A stretch of 64,000 nucleotides of DNA from Erinaceus europaeus (GCF_950295315.1 NC_080164.1:10896990-10960989); one strand, 5' to 3'; numbered from the stretch's first letter, positions 1 through 9,959 are shown. Program-made: numbers and translations. Notes: a model not told the origin generated them from the letters alone.

Positions 1-2270
1 TGGGGGCTGAAAGTGTCCTGCTATATTTACATGGGGCACAGAATTAGCGAGGACGGTGGAGCCTCCTTTGGGAGATCTCCATTCCTGGTCTGCCCCCTGG
101 CCTCCTTCTCTCTTTGCCTCCTGGGCAGCATCTGGGACCTTTTTAGGAAGGCGTGTCGGCTTGCCATCCATCAACTACCAGTTCCTCTCCAACATGGCTC
201 AGGAGTGGTAGAAGAATTGCAACCATAGAACATAGAGGGGCCTGGGGAGAACTTTCTTTCTCCAGCAACACTTAGGGTTTTCCTGCTAAAGGAATGTAGC
301 AACTCAGAGTGCTGTAGGGGTGGGGTCTCCTTCTGAGTAACCCGAGGGGACATGGGGGCTTCTCTAGAGGTCCAGAACTTTAGCTATTCAAGCTCCTCTG
401 ACCTTTGCACCCCTATTCTTATAGAAGCGGGATGCCCAAGCTCTAAGAGCCAGGGTTAGTCAGGAACTCTGGTAGAGCTGGAAAAAAAAGTGGCAATGCA
501 TCCATCCCTCCTTGAAGGCAGTGTGACAAAAGCCGCTTCTGCTGCCTTAGTTTTGAGGACCAGAGGGACTCAGAGCAGAGGGTGGGCCTGCCAGAGAACC
601 ACTGGTAGCAAGGTGCCTGGAGAGTCACTAAAAATAACAGAGCTCATGGTCAGACCACAGGAGACTGTCTACTCTTCTGCTGCAAGCTTATTCCTGAGAC
701 TCTGTGCCACGGAGTTTTGTAGTACTTCAAAGATACCATTCTGGCATCGTATAATTTGAGATGAGGTGAGATCTTTTTATTAGGAATTTCACAGTTATTT
801 ACATGATCATAAGATCACAGAGGTGCATTTCCACACCACTCCCACCACCCAAGTTCTGTGCTCTCAATCCCCCTAACCCAATAGTTACCACCATAGTTTT
901 ACCAAGAGCTTAGAAACCATTGACTATTTTTCTCAAGTTTATGTGCTTCAAGTATCTGTATTATGCATATGTCTGCAATCATCCAGTACTTAGCCTTTAC
1001 TTCCTTAACATGATATATGAACTCACAGGCCAGTGACTCTTGTATCTGTTCCCTCTGGGACACTGGACTCTCCTTTCTGTACAAATCTCTTCCCTAATGT
1101 TTACGGGTGGTCAGCTATAAGCTGTAGGACCCAGGTCCTAGAATTGGAATGAGTCACTTGGATCAAGTTTGACCTAAGAGCTAGAACCCAGTTCCCTGAT
1201 TTCAGTTTCACACGTCTTTATATTTCTGCCACCTGGCATGTTTTTGAACTTCATCTATAAAATGGCCATGGTTGATGCACATTTCACAGTTTCTTCAAAC
1301 AGTGCATCAGAATAGTAATATTTCTGTGTGGTTTCTGGCACATGGCAAGCCCTTTTGAACATGGCTTTAAAGGAAGGCTTTGATTATGCATACTGAGTGG
1401 CCATTTGTTCTTGGTTAGGATCAGGAGAGGGGACTGACCCTGTGATGTTAAACCCACACTTTTTGGCTGCCGTGTTTGCTGCAAAGCTGGTTCACCTTAG
1501 TCCAGCAGTAAGGCTGACTGGGACTGGTTTGTATTCTGTTGGGACTTGGAACAAAGCCAGGGAGACACAATGAAGGATGTTTCCCTTTGTGTCTACAGCT
1601 GCTTCTTGGTTACAATGGGCCATTGTTGTGCTAGGTCACAATGGAAGAAAAGTGTAACTGATTGGCCAATTGATTCCATCTCATGTCCTGGGCCTCAGAG
1701 GCCTTGCTTTCTCAGGAGCATCTGAGGTTTCAGGAACTTATCTCAAACAGTAAATGAGTTATTACTGACTGGTAGATAGATTATTGATCTTGACACTTTG
1801 TCTTCTTCTCTATAATAGAATAATCCATTTATTTCCATTTGACTTTGGAATAACTCCCATTAAAATAGAAGTATCTGTTTTGTTATGGTGAGCATCTGCT
1901 CATATGATGTGAGCAGAAACTTTAATGTACTGGGGTGATTTGACTTGCTTCTTGCATTTCTACTGTCTTCTGTGGAATATCATAACCTGGATGGATTCTG
2001 GTCCATGGAAAATGAAAAAGCATGAGAAATATTCCTGAATTTAATCTGTGGTCCAGGCTAGACCCTGAAGAAGCCAGGATAAGATCATCTGAATCCCAAT
2101 ATAAGGAGGGAAACTACCCAATTATGGATATAGGAGAAAAATGAATGTTTATCAATTTAAGTCAGTGAGATTCATGGACTACTGACTGCACAGCACTTCT
2201 TTTAAAGCAATAGCAAAATAACAGTGGTATGGTCACTTTTACTCTCTCTTTCTCTCTGCTTTTCTATCTA
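1..2270. other. Apparently single-copy intergenic sequence
   Basis: No long open frame with coding character, no RNA gene and mostly no recognisable repeat. An L1-3'-end-like segment lies at about 770-890 and is listed separately. Short open frames here show no start context, splice signals or family resemblance that I can recognise. Confidence 0.5.
770..890 (-). mobile_element. Old L1 3'-end tip (fragment)
   Basis: The stretch has the pattern 'agttatttacatgatcataag' followed by 'ccacaccactcccaccaccc' and 'agttctgtgctc'. It resembles the terminal 3' UTR of decayed L1 copies elsewhere in the window, such as those starting at 27335 and 63450. The element would read on the minus strand. It is too short and diverged to be certain. 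Confidence 0.4.
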
Positions 2271-2278
2271 AAAATGTG

Positions 2279-2412
2279 AGGGAGAGGGGGAGAGAGAGAG
2301 AGAGAGAAAGAGAGAAGGAGAAGAAAAAGGAGAAGGAGGAGAGGAAGGAGAAGGAGAAGGAGGAGAAGAAGAAGAAGAAGAAGGAGAAGGACAAGGAGAA
2401 GAAGGAGAAAAG
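2279..2412. repeat. Purine-rich (GA/GAA/GGA)n low-complexity tract
   Basis: About 130 bases are almost pure purine on the + strand, moving from GAGA to GAAGGA to GAAGAAGAA units. Pyrimidine-rich sequence with 'ctctctttctctctgc' precedes it at 2240-2262, so it may derive from a decayed SINE. No gene is present. Confidence 0.85.
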
Positions 2413-2796
2413 AGAGCCTGATGGATAAAGATGGACTCTAATATAGTGGAGAGGGACCCAAATTATTTTCCCCCTGAAGAAATGTGTGGAGTAGAATAAG
2501 GTTTGCCTCTCTCACTCTGACTGCCCCTCAACCTGATCTGGTCAGAACAGAGCAGATAGTTGACAGTGTACGCTGGATCTTATTGGCATGGCCATCCAAC
2601 CTCAGGAGGATTTGTTTCCGAAACATCAGAGATTAAAATAAAAATCAGAGAAGATTTCAAGAGAAACCCTGGCCTAGAACACTGAAGGCAAGTCCAGCTC
2701 AAGACATTTTAGAACTGCCCTGAGGGATTTTTTTTTTTTTTTTTTGGCCATGTTGGGCTACTTTTGCTTAGTGTTACTAGAACATATACTTAGAAG

Positions 2797-3020
2797 CATT
2801 TTGGGAACCTGGTGGTAGTGTACTTGCTAGAACATATACATGACAGTGTACAGGGAACCCAGTTCAAACCCTGGTCTCCACTTGACAGGGAAAAACTTCA
2901 GGAGTGGTGAAGCCGTGCTGCAGGCATCTCACTCTCTTCCTCTCTGTCTAGACCTCTCCTTTCAATTTCAGAAAAATAGGTAAATGAGAAAGGAAAAGAA
3001 AGAAAATATTAAATGAAGAA
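2797..3020 (+). mobile_element. tRNA-derived SINE (S1 type)
   Basis: The head 'ggtggtagtgtacttg', the B-box-like 'ccagttcaaaccctgg', the 'ggagtggtgaagc' segment, a pyrimidine-rich middle and an A-rich end follow the order of other S1 copies in the window. It is diverged, so it is an older copy. It is an RNA polymerase III-type retroposon and codes for nothing. Confidence 0.8.
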
Positions 3021-3033
3021 ACATATCATTTCA

Positions 3034-3160
3034 GGTTTCGGTGGTGGCATACACAGTTGAACGTCCACACTACCATGCGCGAAGACCTGGGTTCAGCCCC
3101 AGGTGTCTCTCTTTCTCTCTCTATTCCCCACCTCCCTCAAATTTCTCTGACTTGTAAAGT
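3034..3160 (+). mobile_element. Partial S1 SINE
   Basis: The head 'ggtggtggcatacacagttg' and 'gaagacctgggttcagcccc' run directly into the pyrimidine region. The 'cctgcaggggg' middle is missing, so this is an internally deleted copy. It lies immediately before an L1 3' end. Confidence 0.7.
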
Positions 3161-3164
3161 TTCC

Positions 3165-3860
3165 TGATGACACCATGATGCCAACCTGACTTTACCGTGT
3201 GTCTTGGAGCCCCACCTCCTCAGGTCACTGCCCCACTAGGGAAAGAAAGAGACAGGCTGGGGTATGGGTCTGTTGTATATAACGTGCGGCTCCATGTAGG
3301 GTCCAACAAAAGAGAGGTTTACTCATAACAATCACTGTAAATGTGAGGGGAGAATTCTAGTTAAGAAAATAGGCAAAAGTCCAAAGTCCACAACTAAGCT
3401 ACCCCAGATCACCACGTGCAGAGATGGGGATCAGTTTGGAGCCACACCAACAGGAAAAGGCCATGATGAAGGTGATTCAATCAAGAGAGCTGTATACTGC
3501 ACATCCTTGCTTCTATACACTCCCTTGTGAGTGTGCTCTGCCTCAGACTGACGTCGTTTGTCTACTAATTGTTCCAAATTCCTGTTGGGGTCACAACATG
3601 GACCAACCAGCCAACGCCCATGTTCAGTGGGGAAGCAATTACAGAAGCCAGACCTTCCACCTTCTGCATCCCATAATGACCCTGGGTTCATACTCCGAGA
3701 GGGATAAAGAATTGGGAATCTATCAAGGGAGGGGATTTGGGTATGGAGCTCTGCGGGTGGGGATTATTTGGAAATATACCGCTCTTACCCTATGGTCTTG
3801 TAAATATTTACATTTTATAAATGAAAATTTAAAAAAAAGAAAAGAAAAAAAAAGGAAAAA
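3165..3860 (+). mobile_element. L1 3' UTR end, interrupted by an LTR
   Basis: Bases 3165-3270 and 3599-3840 match, in order, the L1 3' UTR that recurs here at 12205, 20580 and, reversed, at 5230, 13110, 29170, 41420 and 47380. Shared landmarks are 'ccccactagggaaagaaaga', 'cagaagccagaccttccac' and 'atgaccctgggttcatactc'. It ends in an A-rich tail. Bases 3271-3598 are a separate insertion. It is severely 5' truncated. Confidence 0.85.
3271..3598 (-). mobile_element. Probable solo LTR nested in an L1
   Basis: The 328-bp insert begins TGTTG and ends CAACA, giving the TG...CA ends of a retroviral LTR. It splits an L1 3' UTR whose uninterrupted paralogues are continuous at this point. The flanks 'tgggtc' and 'tggacc' are each one change from 'tggatc', the sequence in other L1 copies (for example near 12443), consistent with a decayed 6-bp target duplication. 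Orientation is uncertain; minus is slightly favoured by a 'gagtaaacctctcttttg' U5-like stretch. No internal retroviral genes are present. Confidence 0.65.
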
Positions 3861-3984
3861 TGGCCTCCAGGAATGGTGAATTCAAGGTGCAGATAAGAAC
3901 CTCATCAGTTGCCCTGGTGACAATTAAAAATTTTTAATTAAAAAAAAAACTCTTAAAAATAAACATACTTTTCTGTAGTCAGTA

Positions 3985-4163
3985 AAATATCTCAGTTTGC
4001 AGGCTTCCTCCCTAGCAATGTGTTCTGTCCTCACTCAAGCCACCCTGCTAGCACTGAGGAGCACTAGAATACCAGTGCTGTGGTGTGTCTCCCTGTCTCT
4101 GTCTGAAAAAGACAGCCTGGAGCACTGAAATCACTCATGCTTGAGTCTCTGGTGATGTAATCA
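3985..4163 (+). mobile_element. Old SINE (S5 type)
   Basis: The segment 'ctgaaaaagacagcctggag' followed by 'cactgaaatcactcatgc' matches the decayed SINE at 16480-16800 in layout. Its 3' tail passes straight into a long CAG tract. Confidence 0.6.
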
Positions 4164-4164
4164 C

Positions 4165-4252
<88 letters not shown>
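4164..4252. repeat. (CAG)n trinucleotide microsatellite
   Basis: About 30 CAG units on the + strand (CTG on the minus) are interrupted twice by TAG, near 4176 and 4209. The tract sits at the 3' tail of an old SINE. The frames that read it as poly-Cys, poly-Gln or poly-Ala belong to no recognisable gene. Confidence 0.95.
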
Positions 4253-4253
<1 letters not shown>

Positions 4254-4311
4254 AAAACCAAAATGTTCTGTCTTAGTCAGTCCAGGAATTTCTTTCTCTC
4301 AGTCATGAAAA

Positions 4312-4755
4312 TGTTGGTATGCATGAGACCCCTTCTGTTTCATTTGGTTTAAATCCCCCCTGCTTAACACTATTCTATTTACATAACCACTTCATTCTAT
4401 TTACATAACCACTGTTAACAAGTTCCTCCCTCCCTCCAGGGCATTTGTGGTTCAGTGATAGGATTCTCGCCTGCTCTGCCCCCTTTTTGTCACACTCTGA
4501 TTTTCACCAGTCACTTTTCTCTCCACCCTCTCTATGTCACATCCTGTTTCCACCCTACTTGGCAAGTATATATAAAGACAGCATTGTGAGTTTTACAGTA
4601 CTGTACCTTGAGTTTAGCTTAGCTCGTCTTAGATTGTGCTGCGTCCTGCATGAATAAAGAGATACTGCCTACAGCTCAACCATGAATCCCTGGTCGTCTG
4701 TTACCCGCCCGTGAAGCCAGCCCGGCGAAAACAACCTAACCCGTCAAAAACAACA
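4312..4755 (+). mobile_element. Solo LTR 1, class II-like endogenous retrovirus
   Basis: A 444-bp element has TGTTGG and AACAACA termini and a perfect 6-bp target duplication 'tgaaaa' (4306-4311 and 4756-4761). A TATA box lies at 4567-4576 and an AATAAA at 4653-4658, so U3, a very short R and U5 can be placed. A 6-bp duplication is usual for class II (ERVK-like) retroviruses. No gag, pol or env adjoins it, so it is a solo LTR left by recombination. Its last 35 bases contain a tandem duplication of the terminal '...aaaacaac' unit that is absent from LTR 3. Confidence 0.92.
4567..4658 (+). promoter_or_regulatory. LTR 1 core promoter and poly(A) signal
   Basis: The TATA box 'tatatataaa' (4567-4576) lies 77 bases before AATAAA (4653-4658). 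The LTR therefore has an intact core for starting and ending retroviral transcripts. Whether it is used is unknown. Confidence 0.7.
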
Positions 4756-4761
4756 TGAAAA

Positions 4762-5165
4762 GCCAGACATTTTGGGAGCAGCATAGCAGAAAGGACAGTG
4801 TCTGGGGCCCACTCGTCTCCCAGCATGCACATGGCTATCTTCTTGGTATCCTCACACAGTTAAAAGTAGAGACAGAGAAGAAGCCAACCTATACCTTCCA
4901 CAAGCTCACTGCTTCCACCATGAGGGTCCCATCCTTAGGAATGATGTTTCTCTGAAGATACTACCTGCAGAAACCAGCACACGGAGGCCAGGGCTTCAAC
5001 TTCTGAGTGGGGGTGGGATTGTGGGGTGCAGCTGAGAAAATAACTGGAGACCACTGGATCTGCTGCATGCCTGAGGTGCTCTGTTTGATGCCGCTGGTGT
5101 TTTATGTATCCGAATGGTCCTCTGCCTCTCTCCCTCCCTCATTTATAATTCATATTCTATAAGTT
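4762..5165. other. No gene or clear repeat
   Basis: About 400 bases between a solo LTR and an L1. The short open frame over 4755-4955 is not recognisable and shows no coding support. Confidence 0.5.
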
Positions 5166-5178
5166 CTTTTATTTCATT

Positions 5179-6159
5179 TTTTAAAAATATTTGTTTATTT
5201 ATTTATTTACTTATTTTTAAATTGATTTTTTATTTAAGAAAGGATAAATTAACAAAACCATAGGGTAGGAGGGGTACAACTCCACACAATTCCCACTACC
5301 CAATCTCCATATCCCACCCCCTCCCCTGATAGCTTTTCCATTCTCTAGCCCTCTGGGAGCATGGACCCAGGGTCATTGTGGGTTGCAGAAGGTAGAAGGT
5401 CTGGCTTCTGTAATTGCTTCACTGCTGAACATGGACATTGACTGGTCGGTCCATACTCCCAGTCTGCCTCTCTCTTTCCCTAGTAGGGTGGGTCTCTGGG
5501 GAATCGAGCTCCAGGACACATTGGTGGAGTCTTCAGTCCAGGGAAGCCTGGCCGGCATCCTGATGGCATCTGGAACCTGGTGGCTGAAAGGAGAGTTAAC
5601 ATACGATGCCAAACAAATTGTTGAGCAATCATAGACCCAAAGCTTGGAATAGTGGAGAGGAAGTGTTAGGGGGGTACTCACTGCAAACTCTAGTGTACTT
5701 CTGCTTTCAGGTATATATTTTGCACTACTTTATGGATACGTGTGAACATATGCTCTCTCTCACAGACCCTGGTCTATATCTAGGTTTTGGGACTTTGTTA
5801 GAAAGTGAACCACCTGAGATGAAATTAGAGTATACTATGAAAGGAAAGGTCTCACCCAAGTAATGAAGCTAAAGGGTTGTCATTCCACATGTGAAGTTTC
5901 TGGACACAGTCTGAGTTGAAGCATGTTGAGGTGGCAATCGTTGCATTGATTAGGTTGTAATCGGCAGATGCAATATTATTTGATATGGATTGGGAGAGGC
6001 ATGCAGGAAAGTGGGCCCTATCCTAAGGTTCCAGGACTGGGGGAAGTAGAGGCTGTATAGTGAAGATGTGAGGTTCCTGCTGTCTAAGGGTTCAAAAAGA
6101 CAATGGATAGTTAATGTTATCATCACATTATTTGGTAATTGGTTTAACTTTGAAAAGTC
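5179..6159 (-). mobile_element. 5'-truncated L1 (3' UTR only)
   Basis: A 981-bp L1 on the minus strand. The + strand shows the T-rich tail, then 'taagaaaggataaattaac' and the shared 3' UTR landmarks up to 'aactttgaaaagtcc'. A 13-bp target duplication 'cttttatttcatt' flanks it at 5166-5178 and 6160-6172. The insertion falls at the tail of an S2 SINE. No ORF2 sequence is retained. Confidence 0.92.
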
Positions 6160-6172
6160 CTTTTATTTCATT

Positions 6173-6307
6173 ATTATTGTCACCAGGGTTATTGCTGGGA
6201 CTTGTTGCCAGCACTACAAATCCATCAGTCCTAGCAGCTACTTTTTTTTCTTTCTATTTTACTTGATAATAAGGAGAAACATTGAGAGGGGAGAGGGAGA
6301 TAGAGAT

Positions 6308-6359
<52 letters not shown>

Positions 6360-6482
6360 CCTGCAGGCCTGCTTCGCCATATGTAAAGCATCCCCCCTGC
6401 AGCTGGGGAGAGGAGGCTTGAACCTGGATCCTTGTGCATAGTAACATGTTCACTCAACCCAGTGTATCACCATCTGACTCTA
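6173..6482 (-). mobile_element. tRNA-derived SINE (S2 type)
   Basis: Reading backwards it has 'gtcaccagggttattgctgg', the 'actacaaatccatcag' segment, a (GA)n expansion (6310-6357), 'ctgcaggcctgcttcgcc' and the tRNA-like head 'gaacctggatccttgtgc'. The GA tract is an expanded version of the SINE's pyrimidine middle. Confidence 0.9.
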
Positions 6483-6625
6483 GTATCTTATTTGATGTAT
6501 TACTATTTTACACAGACAGAAATAGAGAAGAAGGGGAGATATGGAGAGAGAGAGAGACACCTGCAGTACTGCTTCAGCAGCCTACAGGTGGGGGCTGGGG
6601 GCTAGAACTGGGGTCCTTTTGCAAG
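6483..6625 (-). mobile_element. Partial SINE (S1/S2)
   Basis: 'gagacacctgcagtactgc' and 'aactggggtccttttgc' match the middle and B-box side of the SINE consensus on the minus strand. It abuts the previous SINE head-to-tail. Confidence 0.75.
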
Positions 6626-6757
6626 TGAAATTCTTATTCGTTTATAGTGAATAAACTAAATCTATTTAAAAAAACACGGGGAGATATGATTATTCAGTGG
6701 ATAGCATTATGCTTCTAGAAACAGCTGTTGATTGTGATTAAACACCTCCCCCCTTTC

Positions 6758-7197
6758 TGTTGGATAGTATGCCAGCTCCCCCTGGCTTCTGCTTAACCAT
6801 ATGCCTATATAGGGATAGATTTAATCCCATTCAAAGCTTTGGTCTATTTACATAAATCACTTTTACATTTACATAAAGCACTCCAGGGCATTGGTGGTTC
6901 AGTGATAGGATTCTCGCCTGCTCTGCCCCTTCCTTGTCACACTCTGATTTTCACCAGTCACTTTTCTCTCCACCCTCTCTATGTCACATCCTGTTTCCAC
7001 CCTACTTGGCAAGTATATATAAAGACAGCATTGTGAGTTTGAGGGTACCTTGAGTTCAGCTTAGCTCATCTTAGATTGTGCTGCATCCTGCATGAATAAA
7101 GAGATACTACCTACAGCTCAACCATGAATCCCTGGTCGTCTGTTACCTGCCCGTGAAGCCAGCCTGGCGAAAACAACCTAGCCCGGCGAAAACAACA
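6758..7197 (+). mobile_element. Solo LTR 2, same ERV family as LTR 1
   Basis: A 440-bp element with TGTTGG and AACAACA ends and a perfect 6-bp target duplication 'cctttc' (6752-6757 and 7198-7203). A TATA box lies at 7014-7023 and AATAAA at 7095-7100. From about 6880 on it tracks LTR 1 closely, but the first 100 bases of U3 differ and resemble the LTR at 56319. It carries the same tandem end-duplication as LTR 1. No internal viral genes adjoin it. Confidence 0.92.
7014..7100 (+). promoter_or_regulatory. LTR 2 core promoter and poly(A) signal
   Basis: The TATA box 'tatatataaa' and AATAAA have nearly the same spacing as in LTR 1. Activity is unknown. Confidence 0.65.
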
Positions 7198-7318
7198 CCT
7201 TTCCTCCATTCCATTTCCACACCCTCCCCTTTCAAAAATGTCAGGTACCATCCTGAAGTTCCATCGTAGCAAAGGCTGTCTGTCAGTTAGTCCTGCTAAC
7301 CCGATTCCACATAGACTT

Positions 7319-7762
7319 TGTTGGTATGCATGAGACCCCTTCTGTTTCATTTGGTTTAAATCCGCCCTGCTTAACACTATTCTATTTACATAACCACTTC
7401 AGTCTATTTACATAACCACTGTTAACAAGCACCACCCTCCCTCCAGGGCATTAGTGGTTCAGTGATAGAATTCTCACCTGCTCCACCCCCTCTCCTTGTC
7501 ACACCCTGATCCCCTCCTTGTCACACTCTGATTTTCACCAGTCACTTTTCTCTCCACCCTCTCTATGTCACATCCTGTTTCCACCCTACTTGGCAAGTAT
7601 ATATAAAGACAGCATTGTGAGTTTTACAGTACCTTTAGTTTAGCTTAGCTCGGCTTAGATTGGGCTGTGTCCTGCATGAATAAAGAGATACTGCCTACAG
7701 CTCAACCATGATTCCCTGGTCGTCTGTTACCCGCCCGTGAAGCCAGCCCGGCAAAAACAACA
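7319..7762 (+). mobile_element. Solo LTR 3, same ERV family as LTR 1
   Basis: It begins TGTTGGTATGCATGAGACCC like LTR 1 and ends AACAACA. A TATA box lies at 7598-7607 and AATAAA at 7679-7684. Flanks share 'gactt' next to the TG...CA ends; counting the shared terminal A gives 'agactt', the expected 6 bp. Internally 'cttgtcacactctgat' follows a near copy, a local duplication around 7494-7530. It lies only 121 bp after LTR 2, but the differing duplications show separate insertions. Confidence 0.9.
7598..7684 (+). promoter_or_regulatory. LTR 3 core promoter and poly(A) signal
   Basis: TATA box 7598-7607 and AATAAA 7679-7684 are conserved with LTRs 1 and 2. Confidence 0.65.
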
Positions 7763-8600
7763 GACTTGAGGAGTAATCCTTCCCAGAATTATTTGAAGTT
7801 TGAAGGGAATACTAGTAGTGTAAAAGCCTTCTCTTGGAAAGAATGATAGACTATCAGAATGTTCGTCCCTACTACCGTTCGTCTTTTTGTCTGTAAAGAT
7901 CTCTGTGCTTCCCCCTCCCGGCCATCCACTCTAATCCCTGGATACTGGTGCCTTCAATCCTCCTGTATTAGGGTGAGATCTGTACACCTGCTTCTGTGAC
8001 TCTTTTCCTCCACGTTAGGGATAAAGCAGAGAGGCAGATAATGAATCGTACAAGCTGGTTCTATTTAAAATAACTGGGAGGCCTCCGGGAGCACATTATT
8101 CTGAGAGTATCTGGATCTGCATGTCTGCTGGAGGAAGGGAAGATAAGGCCCTGGGATTGCTTCCAGAGGGGAGACACTAGGGACTGTTCCCTGCCGCCTC
8201 ATTGCTGTTCCTGGCACCTGGATGGGCATCCACCCACCTCTGTTTCTGACCTGCTCTTTGGAGGAGATGGACTTTCAGGTCATTATTTTTAGATAAAGGT
8301 CGACTAGGATTAGCGACGGGCTGGTATTTTAAAAACAACCGTGTCATGTTCCAATAGCACAGGAAAACAGCACCACAGCATAAGGGGACAGAGGTAGGGG
8401 GAGTCTAACATGGGACATTGAGGGTGGGAAGCTCTGTGTATTTATATGGGAATGATTGGACATAAAGGCTTCTGGTCACATGATCATTGTGAGGATCCAA
8501 TAAGTTGTAGCATGTGGAAACCCTCTGGGGGAGAGGATTCTGTACAAATATGAGTCATGTGCAGAGTAATGATGGAGGTTAATCTAGGGGATTATAATCA
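7763..8600. other. No gene or clear repeat
   Basis: Mixed-composition sequence with no long open frame and no repeat that I recognise. Confidence 0.5.
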
Positions 8601-8604
8601 GTTG

Positions 8605-8935
8605 TAATTGCTGCACAGCACTCCATGAAGTATGTGTTCAGTGAGACAAAATGGACGGAACTGGAGGTGATTATGCTTAGTGAAGTAAGTAAGAGATGAC
8701 AGACAGCTATCCAATGTTCTCACTTCACATGTGGAATATAGAGAATTGAAACACATGAACTTGCAAAGGGGGACGGGATAAACACCCAACCTGTTTCTAA
8801 GACTCAGAGAACAATGGCCCTTATCACTGGGACTGGGTACGTGGGGGATAAGAGATTTGATGATGGGAGTGGTGAGGAAATGGTAACTTATATTCTTGTA
8901 AACCACTACTAAGTTACACACAGGTGCATAGATGA
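8605..8935 (+). mobile_element. Old L1 3' end
   Basis: The phrase 'gattatgcttagtgaagtaa' followed by 'aagagatgacagacagctat' and 'tcacatgtggaatatagag' is the end of L1 ORF2 and the start of its 3' UTR, which is widely conserved in mammals. It is from an older subfamily than the long L1s of this window. A GATA microsatellite follows its tail. Confidence 0.75.
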
Positions 8936-8958
8936 TAGATAGATGATGATAGATAGAT

Positions 8959-8995
<37 letters not shown>

Positions 8996-8996
8996 G
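8936..8996. repeat. (GATA)n microsatellite
   Basis: About a dozen TAGA/GATA units, slightly interrupted in the first half. It probably grew from the A-rich tail of the preceding L1. Confidence 0.9.
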
Positions 8997-9186
8997 TAGA
9001 GTTTGCTTTATTCTCTCTCTACTAGATGCTGCACCGTGAGGCAAAGTAATAGGCAGACAGGTGTGCTGTGGTGTCAGGCAGCCTGGATTCTAGTCCCAGC
9101 TCCACTCAGCACCAGCTCTGTGACTAAGAACAAGTGAGAGTCCTTCTGTATTTAGATGTTGATTGTAGAATGGAGAAATATTACTT

Positions 9187-9325
9187 GTACCTTTTTTTTT
9201 TCTTTAACCAGAGCACTGATCAGCTTTGGCTTATGATGGTTTGGGGGCTTGGACCTGGGACATCAAAGCCTCAGGCATGAGAGTCTCTTTGTATAACCAT
9301 TATGCTATCTACCCCCGCCCATTTG
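9187..9325 (-). mobile_element. tRNA-derived SINE (S3 type)
   Basis: On the minus strand the head 'agcataatggttatacaaag' is followed by 'ctctcatgcctgaggc' and the end 'cagtgctctggttaaag' with an A tail. Full length is about 140 bp. Confidence 0.8.
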
Positions 9326-9394
9326 TACCATTTCTCTATGGTGTTTGTTAGCTGACAACTAAGCTAAATACCTGTGATTTAATATGAAAATGTA

Positions 9395-9691
9395 TTTATT
9401 TATTTTTAAAAAAATATTTATTTTATTTATTTATTCCCTTTTGTTGCCCTTGTTGTTTTATTGTTGTAGTTATTATTGTTGTCGTCATTGTTGGATAGGA
9501 CAGAGAGAAATGGAGAGAGGAGGGGAAGACAGAGAGGAGGAGAGAAAGCTAGACATCTGCAGACCTGCTTCACCGCCTGTGAAGCGACTCCCCTGCAGGT
9601 GGGGAGCTGGGGTTCGAACCGGGATCCTTATGCTGGTCCTTGTGCTTTGCGCCACCTGCGCTTAACCCACTGCGCTACAGCCTGACTCCCA
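9395..9691 (-). mobile_element. tRNA-derived SINE (S2 type), well preserved
   Basis: The minus strand reads the tRNA-like head 'gctgtagcgcagtgggttaa', box-B 'ggttcgaaccccagc', 'cacctgcaggggagtcgc', the C/T-rich middle and '(AAC)n aagggcaacaaaaggg', then an A/T-rich tail. Flanks 'aatgtatttatt' and 'aatgtctttatt' look like a slightly diverged target duplication. Confidence 0.92.
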
Positions 9692-9704
9692 ATGTCTTTA
9701 TTTT

Positions 9705-9955
9705 TTAAAAGATGTATTTCTTGTTATGAAAGGGAGGGAGGGGGAGAGAGAGAAGAGAGAGAGAGAGAGGAAGAAGGAGAGAGAGAGAGAGAAAGAGAGA
9801 GATAGAGAGAGAAAGAGAGGGAGAGTGGGAGAGAGAGAGAGAGAGAGAGAACTTACAACTGTTCAACTCTGGCATAATGTCATATTAATTCTCTTAGATC
9901 TCCAGCAAGCAAGCCCTTGCTCTAATGCTGTGATCATCTCCCCAACCCTACAGAA
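9705..9955 (-). mobile_element. Old SINE with expanded (GA)n
   Basis: A GA/GGGA tract at 9730-9851 replaces the SINE middle. The remainder, up to 'gtgatcatctccccaaccc', resembles a decayed tRNA-like head on the minus strand. The open frames here read only simple repeat. Confidence 0.6.
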
Positions 9956-9959
9956 AAGC

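Noticed and set aside
3424..3879. 151-codon + strand open frame
   Set aside because: It spans the end of a nested LTR and an L1 3' UTR tail, both repeats.
4064..4261. Poly-Cys/poly-Ala/poly-Gln frames
   Set aside because: They are the six readings of the CAG tract with no gene around them.
4756..6757. A provirus between LTR 1 and LTR 2
   Set aside because: The 2-kb interval holds an L1, SINEs and unique DNA but no gag, pol or env, and the LTRs have different target duplications.
8936..8996. CRISPR-like spaced repeat
   Set aside because: This and all other arrays in the window are simple microsatellites without unique spacers.
9640..9691. tRNA genes in SINE heads
   Set aside because: The tRNA-like box A and B sequences belong to SINEs. 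No complete cloverleaf stands alone.
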